Of a DNA stretch of 13,864 bases, positions 6,268 through 12,179 are shown piece after piece. The notes under the pieces were generated by a model. That model made no database searches. It saw only the letters and a program-made list of their open reading frames with translations, and was not told where the DNA came from. A program made the translations under genes and the position numbers. Positions within the stretch are counted from its first letter, which is position 1, and every line of letters starts with the position of its first letter. Source of the stretch: Syntrophaceae bacterium UBA3084 (GTDB lineage Bacteria > Desulfobacterota > Syntrophia > Syntrophales > UBA6807); the NCBI GenBank assembly GCA_002367335.1, contig DFBI01000213.1:1-13864 (forward strand), read 5' to 3'.

Positions 6268-6831
6268 TTATTTTTTAACACGGGTGATATACTCTCCGGT
6301 ACGCGTATCAACCCTGATTTTTTCTCCTTCTTCGATAAATGGAGGTACTAATATCCGGTAATCGGTTTCCAGGATAACAGGTTTGGTATTCCCCGATACT
6401 GAATCACCTTTAACCCATGGATCGGCCTTGACAACCATAAGATCGACAAAATTGGGAAGGGTAACTCCAAGCGCCCTGTCCTCAAAAAAGAGGGTCTCTA
6501 CCTCTAAATTATCAATAAGGAAATCCCCGGCATCCCCCACTTGCTCTGCGGTCAGAAAAACCTGTTCGTAATTTTCCAGATCCATAAAGCAGTATTTGTC
6601 CTCCTCGGAATACAGGTACTGCATCCTTTTCTCCTGTAGATTGGCCGGCTGGAATGTATCTGCTGACCGGAAGGTACGATCAAACTGGCTTCCGTTTATC
6701 ATGTTACGCAGTTTACACTTATACAGGGCCTGCCCCTTACCTGGCTTTGAGAAGAAAAAATCAACAATAATGTAAGGTTCACCATCAATTTGAATCTTTA
6801 AACCTTTTTTCAAGTCACTGGCATTATACAT
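6268..6831 (-). CDS. efp: Elongation factor P
   Basis: This 187-residue protein relieves ribosomes stalled at polyproline stretches by binding between the P and E sites. The N-terminal KOW-like domain carries the tip loop KPGKGQA at 29-35. K32 is at the position of the E. coli lysine that is beta-lysylated. The two OB-like domains follow, including the signature around TLPNFVDLMV and the C-terminal GEKIRVDTRTGEY. Length is standard (about 185-190). The correct start is the ATG at 6831, with GGAG seven bases upstream. The frame stays open to an ATG at 6960, but that extension of 43 residues runs into the dispersed repeat at 6913-7010 and has no counterpart in the family. The modification enzymes EpmA/EpmB are not in the window. 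Confidence 0.96.
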   Translation of the reverse strand: MYNASDLKKGLKIQIDGEPYIIVDFFFSKPGKGQALYKCKLRNMINGSQFDRTFRSADTFQPANLQEKRMQYLYSEEDKYCFMDLENYEQVFLTAEQVGDAGDFLIDNLEVETLFFEDRALGVTLPNFVDLMVVKADPWVKGDSVSGNTKPVILETDYRILVPPFIEEGEKIRVDTRTGEYITRVKK

Positions 6832-6912
6832 ACGATCACTCCAATCTGTTTTTATATGAAATTTCTCCAACTCCCACTTTAAAAAAGAAGAGCTTTGTAC
6901 AATACCCATATT

Positions 6913-7010
6913 GTCATTGCGAGTGAAGCGAAGTAATCTCATAACATATTGATACTTCATAAGATTGCCACGGCTGTTCCCTCACTTCGTTCGGGACGCC
7001 TCGCAATGAC
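6913..7010. repeat. Dispersed inverted repeat (GTCATTGCGAG type)
   Basis: The ends are a perfect 11-bp inverted repeat, GTCATTGCGAG at 6913-6923 and CTCGCAATGAC at 7000-7010. Inside them are sub-motifs GAAGCGAAG, AATCT and AGATTGCCACGG, and CTTCGTTCGG. This layout is that of a well-known class of short, non-autonomous, miniature interspersed repeats found in many copies in bacterial genomes. Only one copy is in this window. It sits upstream of efp, in what could be its untranslated leader. Confidence 0.72.
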
Positions 7011-7161
7011 CAAAATTGCAGTTTTGCAAAAGTCTCAAAGGAAGAGCTTTATAATCTTCTAAAGAGCTTTCTTAATCTATTTGAAATGTTATGTCAAAAA
7101 AATGTTGATCTCCTATTATGACAGTCTCGTAAAAAACTGAAAAAGGAGTTTCATTTTTTTC

Positions 7162-7191
7162 TTGACATCGGTACAAAGTTGTGGTTTTAGT
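7162..7191 (+). promoter_or_regulatory. Promoter of the aromatic amino acid operon leader
   Basis: A perfect -35 box TTGACA lies at 7162-7167. The best -10 candidates are TTTTAG (17-bp spacer) or TTTAGT (7186-7191, 18-bp spacer), each an imperfect match. Transcription would begin close to 7198, some 27 bases before the leader peptide ORF and about 265 before the DAHP synthase start. This long leader fits the attenuator described next. Confidence 0.55.
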
Positions 7192-7224
7192 ACTTTTCCA
7201 ATAAAGGATGGGGTTCTCCAAGTT

Positions 7225-7323
7225 ATGATGGATAGATATAAGATCAATGCAAACACGAATTTTAACGGCTGGTTTAGTTATTATTATTTTGCACTGGTCT
7301 GCCCATCGAGCAGGAGGTCCTGA
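7225..7323 (+). CDS. Putative attenuator leader peptide, rich in Phe, Trp and Tyr
   Basis: A 32-codon ORF begins ATG-ATG at 7225 and stops with TGA at 7321-7323. Eight of its residues are aromatic. Seven of them crowd into residues 13-22, F-N-G-W-F-S-Y-Y-Y-F (codons 7261-7290), a pattern like PheL, TrpL and TyrA/AroF-type leaders. It stands between the promoter and two terminator hairpins, ahead of an operon that makes precursors of all three aromatic amino acids. Ribosomes would stall in the run when any of the charged tRNAs is scarce. The ribosome site is weak (GGGG 11 bases upstream). Codons 30-31 are AGG-AGG, and with the next T they form a perfect Shine-Dalgarno-like AGGAGGT, which might slow the ribosome near the stop. 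The peptide itself is presumably without function. The call rests on codon content and position, not on homology. Confidence 0.8.
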   Translation: MMDRYKINANTNFNGWFSYYYFALVCPSSRRS

Positions 7324-7361
7324 AATAAATTAAATAAGGCAATTCAGGCCATGGGTAGATC
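7296..7361 (+). promoter_or_regulatory. Possible antiterminator pairing of the attenuator
   Basis: The bases 7296-7306 (GGTCTGCCCAT, codons 24-28 of the leader peptide) can pair over 11 positions with 7351-7361 (ATGGGTAGATC), with two G-U pairs. The second segment is most of the 5' arm of terminator 1. A ribosome held at the Trp or first Tyr codons would leave 7296-7306 exposed, allow this pairing and so prevent terminator 1. A ribosome that reaches the stop at 7321 would cover or sterically block it. The pairing is seen in sequence; the timing is inference. Confidence 0.6.
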
Positions 7362-7393
7362 GAAAGGTTCTACACCATGGCTTTTCTTTTTTT
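7346..7393 (+). terminator. Attenuator terminator 1
   Basis: The arms GCCATGGGTAGA (7348-7359) and TCTACACCATGGC (7369-7381) pair over 12 bp with one bulged A (7374) and a 9-base loop. G7347-T7382 and A7346-T7383 can extend the stem. The stem runs straight into TTTTCTTTTTTT (7382-7393), so it has the form of an intrinsic terminator. It lies 23 bases after the leader peptide stop. Confidence 0.78.
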
Positions 7394-7399
7394 AGGTTC

Positions 7400-7439
7400 G
7401 GGTCATGGTGGCTATCTTCACCATGGCCTTTTTGTTTTT
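7400..7439 (+). terminator. Attenuator terminator 2
   Basis: The arms GGTCATGGTG (7401-7410) and CACCATGGCC (7419-7428) pair over 10 bp with one G-U and an 8-base loop. TTTTTGTTTTT (7429-7439) follows. Its 5' arm can instead pair with the 3' arm of terminator 1 (7373-7381 with 7402-7410, nine pairs). The two structures are thus linked: if terminator 1 is opened by the upstream pairing, its freed 3' arm can disrupt terminator 2. The ribosome site of the DAHP synthase follows directly at 7451-7459. Confidence 0.78.
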
Positions 7440-7463
7440 GAAGGAAAAACAGGGGGTGGAAAA

Positions 7464-8492
7464 ATGATCATCGTAATGAAAAGAAATGCGACGGAGGCAC
7501 AGATTGACCATGTTATCAGGTGGGTTAAGTCGGTGGGTTACAGGTCACACCCGTCCCACGGGGTTGAACGGACAATCATAGGTGTAGTTGGAGACGACAG
7601 GGACAAAGAACACTTAAAGTACGCAGAATCTCTCTCCGGCGTAGAAAAGACAATGCCGATTTTGAAACCATACAAACTGACAAGTCGTGAAGCAAAAGAA
7701 GGGAATACTGTCATTCAGATAAGAAATATTGAAATCGGTGGGCCGGAATTTATCGTCATGGCCGGTCCCTGCTCAATCGAAAGTGAAGAACAACTGATGG
7801 AAAGCGCCTACATCGTCAAAAAGGGAGGAGCTGACATACTCAGGGGAGGGGCATTCAAGCCGAGAACTTCTCCATACAGTTTCCAGGGGATGGAAGAAGA
7901 AGGCTTGAAGCTTCTAAAAAAGGCCCGTGAGGCGACCGGTATGCCTGTCGTTACGGAGGTCCTGAATACTACTGACGTAGATCTGGTGGAAGAGTATGCT
8001 GACGTCCTGCAGATTGGGGCACGAAATGTGCAGAACTTTGCCCTTTTAAAAAAGGTGGGGGGCGTTGGAAAACCGGTACTATTGAAGCGGGGAATGATGA
8101 CTACCATCGAAGAGTTGCTCATGTCGGCAGAATATATCATTTCTTCGGGGAATAATGACGTCATACTCTGCGAGCGGGGTATCCGCACATTTGAAACAGC
8201 AACACGAAATACCCTTGACATCAGCGCGGTACCTGTTCTGAAGGAGTTGACCCATCTACCTGTTATTGTTGATCCTTCTCACGCAGCCGGTCACTGGAAA
8301 TACATCATTCCCCTATCACGAGCGGCTGTAGCCGTGGGGGCGGACGGAATCATGGTTGAAGTTCATCCAGAACCTGAAAAAGCCTTCTCGGATGGAATGC
8401 AATCGCTCAAACCGGAAAAGTTTTATCAACTTATGGAGGAAGTAAAGACCCTCGAAAAAATAATGAGAACAGATATACAGGTGATACAATGA
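7464..8492 (+). CDS. aroF: 3-deoxy-7-phosphoheptulonate (DAHP) synthase
   Basis: This 342-residue enzyme condenses PEP and erythrose 4-phosphate, the first step of the shikimate pathway. Residues 1-70 form the ferredoxin-like N-terminal domain of the Thermotoga-type class I enzymes, which mediates Phe/Tyr feedback in relatives. The barrel shows AGPCSIES (100-107), GGAFKPRTSPYSFQG (128-142), IGARNVQN (184-191), LKRG (207-210), CERGIRTFE (236-244) and DPSHAAG (270-276). The metal ligands would be C103, H273, E299 and D310. The ATG at 7464 has GGGGGTGG four bases upstream and gives the family's usual length. An in-frame ATG at 7377 would add 29 residues read from the attenuator hairpins and is rejected. 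It overlaps aroB by 4 bp (ATGA). Confidence 0.96.
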   Translation: MIIVMKRNATEAQIDHVIRWVKSVGYRSHPSHGVERTIIGVVGDDRDKEHLKYAESLSGVEKTMPILKPYKLTSREAKEGNTVIQIRNIEIGGPEFIVMAGPCSIESEEQLMESAYIVKKGGADILRGGAFKPRTSPYSFQGMEEEGLKLLKKAREATGMPVVTEVLNTTDVDLVEEYADVLQIGARNVQNFALLKKVGGVGKPVLLKRGMMTTIEELLMSAEYIISSGNNDVILCERGIRTFETATRNTLDISAVPVLKELTHLPVIVDPSHAAGHWKYIIPLSRAAVAVGADGIMVEVHPEPEKAFSDGMQSLKPEKFYQLMEEVKTLEKIMRTDIQVIQ

Positions 8493-9586
8493 ATAAAATA
8501 AAAGTAAATCTTGATAAAAAAATATCAGCCTCATATGAGATCTGTATAGGCCAGAATATAATTGATCGCATTGAGATGATCATTGCCAAAAATAATTGTG
8601 CTTCTCGATATGTCATTGTTACAGACTCCAACGTATCCACTCCACATGGAGAAAAGTTTTTAACAACTCTCAAAGCAATGGACATTGATGTTGATATGAT
8701 AGAACTTCCCGATGGAGAGGCTTCAAAAAATATCGATACCGTGCTCAATATCGCTAAAAAGCTGATAAAAATGGGTGTTGACAGAAAATCGGCCCTGATA
8801 GCACTGGGTGGCGGTGTTGTGGGCGATATGGTCGGGTTTGTTGCATCCATATACATGAGAGGTATCCCATACTACCAGATTCCAACTACCCTTCTGGCCC
8901 AGGTGGACAGCAGTATAGGTGGAAAGACAGCAATAGACCTACCCGAGGGGAAGAACCTGCTGGGGACGTTTTACCAGCCGAAAGGGGTATTCATTGATTT
9001 ATCGTTCTTGAATACACTGCCATCTCGTGAATTCAAAAACGGCATGGCGGAAATCATCAAATATGGAATAATTGATGACACTGATCTGTTCAGTTTGCTG
9101 GAGAGCGAGGTGAAAGCAATCAGTGACAGGGATATGGCACTGCTTTTGACAATCATCGAAAAATCATGCAGAATAAAAAAGCGCATTATCGAAATTGATG
9201 AAAAAGAAACCGGGCTTCGCCGTATTCTCAACTTCGGCCATACAATCGGCCATGCGATTGAGGCACAGTCAGATTACTCCATTTCCCATGGGGATGCTAT
9301 ATCAATAGGCATGGTAGCCTCGGCTAAGATATCGGAAAAATTGAAATACCTGCCCTCTAAAGACAGGCAAAGGATAGAAAGTCTGATAAGGGCCTTCGGT
9401 CTTCCCCACCGTATACCCATGTCTCTCAGCACAGAAGGGATATTATCGCGGCTGAAAGCCGACAAGAAAAAAGAGGATAATATTATCAAATTTGTACTGC
9501 TAAAGAAGCTCGGTATGCCTTTTATCAACGGCGGTGTGCCGGAAGAAATAATTCAAGAAACAATCGTGGAATTGAAAGACCGGTGA
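8489..9586 (+). CDS. aroB: 3-dehydroquinate synthase
   Basis: This 365-residue enzyme converts DAHP to 3-dehydroquinate using NAD and a divalent metal. The NAD-binding half has ALGGGVVGDMVGFVAS (105-120) and YMRG (122-125). The conserved PTTLLAQVDSSIGGKTAID stretch is at 132-150. The metal ligands are E188, H251 (in NFGHTIGHAIE) and H267 (in ISHGDA), corresponding to the E. coli Glu-His-His triad. Length is normal. The ATG at 8489 overlaps the DAHP synthase stop by 4 bp and has AGGTGA six bases upstream, so the two are translationally coupled. Confidence 0.97.
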   Translation: MNKIKVNLDKKISASYEICIGQNIIDRIEMIIAKNNCASRYVIVTDSNVSTPHGEKFLTTLKAMDIDVDMIELPDGEASKNIDTVLNIAKKLIKMGVDRKSALIALGGGVVGDMVGFVASIYMRGIPYYQIPTTLLAQVDSSIGGKTAIDLPEGKNLLGTFYQPKGVFIDLSFLNTLPSREFKNGMAEIIKYGIIDDTDLFSLLESEVKAISDRDMALLLTIIEKSCRIKKRIIEIDEKETGLRRILNFGHTIGHAIEAQSDYSISHGDAISIGMVASAKISEKLKYLPSKDRQRIESLIRAFGLPHRIPMSLSTEGILSRLKADKKKEDNIIKFVLLKKLGMPFINGGVPEEIIQETIVELKDR

Positions 9587-9597
9587 GGAATCAACAA

Positions 9598-10677
9598 ATG
9601 GCTGTAAAATCTTTAAAAAAACTCAGAGGTGAATTGCAGAAGAAGGATAAAATAATCATCAGACTCCTCAACGAAAGGGCAGAACTGGCCGTTGAAGTGG
9701 GAAAGATAAAAGATGAACATGGTTTGAATGCTCGCGATCCCTCACAGGAAAGCAAGGTTTATGACCATCTGACAAAAGTAAATGAGGGGCCACTATCGGA
9801 GGAGGCCCTCAAAAATATCTTCAGGGAGATCATCTCCTCTTCCCGTGCCATGCAGGCACCAACAACGGTAGCATATCTGGGGCCTGAGGCAACATTCGCC
9901 CACCTGGCCGCTCAATCACATTTCGGAAAAAGTGTTAATTTTTCCCCTCAATCCACTATTTCTGATGTGTTTAATGAGGTCGAAAGGGGGAGAATACATT
10001 ATGGAGTCGTGCCTGTAGAAAATTCTTCAGAGGGCTCCATCAATCTTACGCTGGACAGATTAATCTCAACCCCTTTAAATATTCGTGCTGAGATTTTTCT
10101 GAGGATTAACCATTTTCTGCTATCCACGCGTAAAAAAATAGATGAAATAAAAAAAGTCTATTCTCATCCGCAGGCCTTATCCCAGTGCCAGGACTGGCTG
10201 CGTAAAAACCTGCCTCATTGTTCTCTCTTCGAAGTGGAAAGCACAGCAGCAGCCACCCGGAGGGTTTTGGAGGACAAAGAGGGCGCCGCTATAGGAAGCA
10301 ACCTGGCCGCATCCACCTATGGCCTTATGATCATCGCAGAGGAGATCGAAGACAATTCCTCCAACACAACACGATTTCTGATAATCGGGAAAGGCGGAAA
10401 TGAACCATCAGGAAGAGACAAGACCTCTATCCTTTTAGGAACACCCCATGCACCGGGCGCCCTGTATAACTCCTTAGAACCTTTTGCCAGGGAACAGATC
10501 AATCTTATGAAGATTGAATCCCATCCGATGAAGGACAGGATGTGGGAATATCTGTTCTTTGTGGATTTTGACGGACATTCAGAGGATGATAAAATAAAGA
10601 AGTGCCTGGAAGATTTGAAGAGCCGGACGTCTTTTATCAAAGTATTGGGCTCTTATCCAAGGGGGGAGGTAAAGTAA
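9598..10677 (+). CDS. pheA: Bifunctional chorismate mutase / prephenate dehydratase (P-protein)
   Basis: This 359-residue protein turns chorismate into prephenate and then phenylpyruvate, committing carbon to phenylalanine. Residues 1-85 are an AroQ-type chorismate mutase helix bundle (LLNERAELAVEVGKIK at 23-38). Residues 90-265 are the prephenate dehydratase, with AYLGPEATFAHLAA, VVPVENSSEGSI (137-148) and the catalytic TRF (258-260). Residues 276-355 form an ACT domain with GALY (287-290) and ESHP (307-310), the variant forms of the GALV and ESRP Phe-binding motifs, so feedback inhibition by Phe is likely. The ATG at 9598 has GAGG nine bases upstream. A GTG at 9583 in frame overlaps the aroB stop and would add five residues. 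The ATG is preferred. Confidence 0.95.
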   Translation: MAVKSLKKLRGELQKKDKIIIRLLNERAELAVEVGKIKDEHGLNARDPSQESKVYDHLTKVNEGPLSEEALKNIFREIISSSRAMQAPTTVAYLGPEATFAHLAAQSHFGKSVNFSPQSTISDVFNEVERGRIHYGVVPVENSSEGSINLTLDRLISTPLNIRAEIFLRINHFLLSTRKKIDEIKKVYSHPQALSQCQDWLRKNLPHCSLFEVESTAAATRRVLEDKEGAAIGSNLAASTYGLMIIAEEIEDNSSNTTRFLIIGKGGNEPSGRDKTSILLGTPHAPGALYNSLEPFAREQINLMKIESHPMKDRMWEYLFFVDFDGHSEDDKIKKCLEDLKSRTSFIKVLGSYPRGEVK

Positions 10678-10686
10678 GCGTCTGTC

Positions 10687-11382
10687 ATGATTTGCATTCC
10701 AATTATCGCCAGTACCAATGAAGAGGCATTATTGAAGATGGAAAGAAGTTCCGCTCTGTCTGATGTTATAGAGCTTAGAATCGATTCTATCAGAAACGTA
10801 GATCTGAGTAAATTGATCAGTGCCAAAAGTGTAGGGGCATATAGAAATACGTCCATAATAATAACAAACAGGAAAAGGAACGAAGGTGGAAAATTCGAAG
10901 GCAGCGAAGGGGAAAGAGTTACTCTCTTGAAAGAGGCTATAGAGCTGGGAGCTGATTTTGTTGATATCGAGTTAAGTACGGAAAATGCGCTGATAGAAGA
11001 ATTATTGCTAACAATACGTAATCATGATAATAAAACTAAACTAATTGTCTCTCATCATGATTTCAACGGTTCACCAACCGATAAGTTATTAAAAGACAGG
11101 TTCAATGAGTGCCTTAAAGCCGGCGCCGATATCGTGAAGCTAATTACATACGCCAACTCCATGGAAGACAATCTCAGGGTGCTAAACCTTATATCTTATG
11201 CCAAAAGAAAAGATAAGGAAATAATAGCCTTCTGTATGGGAAACCTCGGGCGGATCAGCAGAGTTATGGCACCCATTCTCGGCTCTTATCTCTGTTTCGC
11301 TTCCCTGGAAAAGGGAGATGAATCTGCCCCGGGCCAGATGACCGCCAGCGAGATGAAGCAAATCTTCAGGATTTTAAGATGA
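10687..11382 (+). CDS. aroD: Type I 3-dehydroquinate dehydratase
   Basis: This 231-residue enzyme removes water from 3-dehydroquinate to give 3-dehydroshikimate. It is the type I, Schiff-base class. E29 and R31 lie in VIELRID, the catalytic H124 in VSHHDF, the Schiff-base K151 in DIVKLITYA, and R192 and Q217 (APGQMTAS) bind the substrate. Spacing of H124 and K151 (27) equals that of the E. coli pair. Length is typical. The ATG is the only start, because an in-frame TAA (the pheA stop) lies 9 bp before it. The only good ribosome site, GGAGG at 10665-10669, is 17 bases away, so coupling to pheA probably helps. It overlaps aroE by 4 bp. Confidence 0.96.
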   Translation: MICIPIIASTNEEALLKMERSSALSDVIELRIDSIRNVDLSKLISAKSVGAYRNTSIIITNRKRNEGGKFEGSEGERVTLLKEAIELGADFVDIELSTENALIEELLLTIRNHDNKTKLIVSHHDFNGSPTDKLLKDRFNECLKAGADIVKLITYANSMEDNLRVLNLISYAKRKDKEIIAFCMGNLGRISRVMAPILGSYLCFASLEKGDESAPGQMTASEMKQIFRILR

Positions 11383-12179
11383 AAATATTTGCCCTTTTTG
11401 GAAATCCAACAGGACAGAGTCTCTCTCCATTGATGCACACTGCCGCCTATTCAAAAATGGGAATCGATGCCCGCTATGTCCCTTTCTGTGTGGAAAATTT
11501 AGAAGACGCAGTCAGGGGAATCAGGGGATTAAATATCTGTGGGGTCAGCGTAACCATCCCGTTTAAAACCACCGTTATGAAATATCTGGATGCGCTGGAC
11601 GACAGTGTGCTCAAGATCGGGGCTGCAAATACTATCTTAAACCGGGATGGAAGATTGACAGGCCATAATACCGACTGGATGGGGCTCACTATTGCCCTGA
11701 AAGAATCCATTGAAATTGAGGGAAAGACCTTTATCATTCTGGGTGCAGGGGGTACTGCAAGATCCACAGTATATGCTATACTGAAGGAAGGGGGCATCCC
11801 GATAGTCCTGAACAGAACAATAGAAAAAGGTGAAAAGCTGGCCTATGAATTTGGATGCGAGTTTTATCATATAGATGATATAGGGAAGATCAAGGCGGAC
11901 TGCCTGATCAACACTACACCGGTGGGTATGATTCCGGATACCGAAAAATCACCGATCAAGAATAATATACTTTCAAATTTCAGATTTGTTGTGGATGTTA
12001 TCTATAATCCCCTCAAGACAAAGCTTCTGAGAGATGCCGAAAAGGCAGGTTGTACTGTACTTTCAGGTCTTGGTATGTTTGTTTATCAAGGGGCAGAACA
12101 GATAAAAATTTGGACAGGGATGGAACCACCAAGGGAGTTCATGAAACAGGTCGTTTTTGAAAGATTAAATGGAAATTAA
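11379..12179 (+). CDS. aroE: Shikimate dehydrogenase (NADP)
   Basis: This 266-residue enzyme reduces 3-dehydroshikimate to shikimate. The substrate domain has SLSP at 14-17, the catalytic K63 (in VTIPFK), N84 (GAANTI) and D99 (HNTDW). The Rossmann domain has GAGGTAR at 122-128, and the NRT at 145-147 that favours NADP over NAD. VGMIPD and GMFVYQGAEQ are the usual C-terminal landmarks. Length is standard. Start ATG overlaps the aroD stop (ATGA), with AGGA about eight bases upstream. In some bacteria aroD and aroE are fused; here they are separate, overlapping genes. Confidence 0.97.
   Translation: MKIFALFGNPTGQSLSPLMHTAAYSKMGIDARYVPFCVENLEDAVRGIRGLNICGVSVTIPFKTTVMKYLDALDDSVLKIGAANTILNRDGRLTGHNTDWMGLTIALKESIEIEGKTFIILGAGGTARSTVYAILKEGGIPIVLNRTIEKGEKLAYEFGCEFYHIDDIGKIKADCLINTTPVGMIPDTEKSPIKNNILSNFRFVVDVIYNPLKTKLLRDAEKAGCTVLSGLGMFVYQGAEQIKIWTGMEPPREFMKQVVFERLNGN

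Larger units (their letters stand above)
6832..7224. other. Divergent intergenic region between efp and the aromatic operon
   Basis: These 393 bp separate the minus-strand efp from the plus-strand operon. They contain the dispersed inverted repeat (6913-7010) and the plus-strand operon promoter (7162-7191). A doubled AAGAGCTTT-n-TAATCT unit lies at 7042-7078. A possible minus-strand promoter for efp is TTAAGA (7075-7070), 16 bp, TATAAA (7053-7048), which would place the repeat in the efp leader. That promoter is weak evidence. No protein gene is supported here. Confidence 0.45.

Noticed and set aside
6832..6960. N-terminal extension of elongation factor P to the ATG at 6960
   Set aside because: The ATG at 6831 has a proper ribosome site and gives the family's length. 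The extension runs into the dispersed repeat and resembles no EF-P sequence.
7042..7078. Tandem repeat AAGAGCTTT...TAATCT
   Set aside because: Two imperfect copies only, with different spacing; probably chance in AT-rich DNA or part of the promoter region.
7208..7228. Tiny ORF (ATG at 7208, six codons) whose stop overlaps the leader peptide start
   Set aside because: It could couple translation into the leader peptide, but its AAAGG lies directly against the start codon and six codons carry no signal. Kept only as a possibility.
7320..7463. T-box or other tRNA-binding riboswitch before aroF
   Set aside because: The conserved T-box antiterminator sequence and specifier-loop elements are not seen, while a leader peptide with the right codons is.
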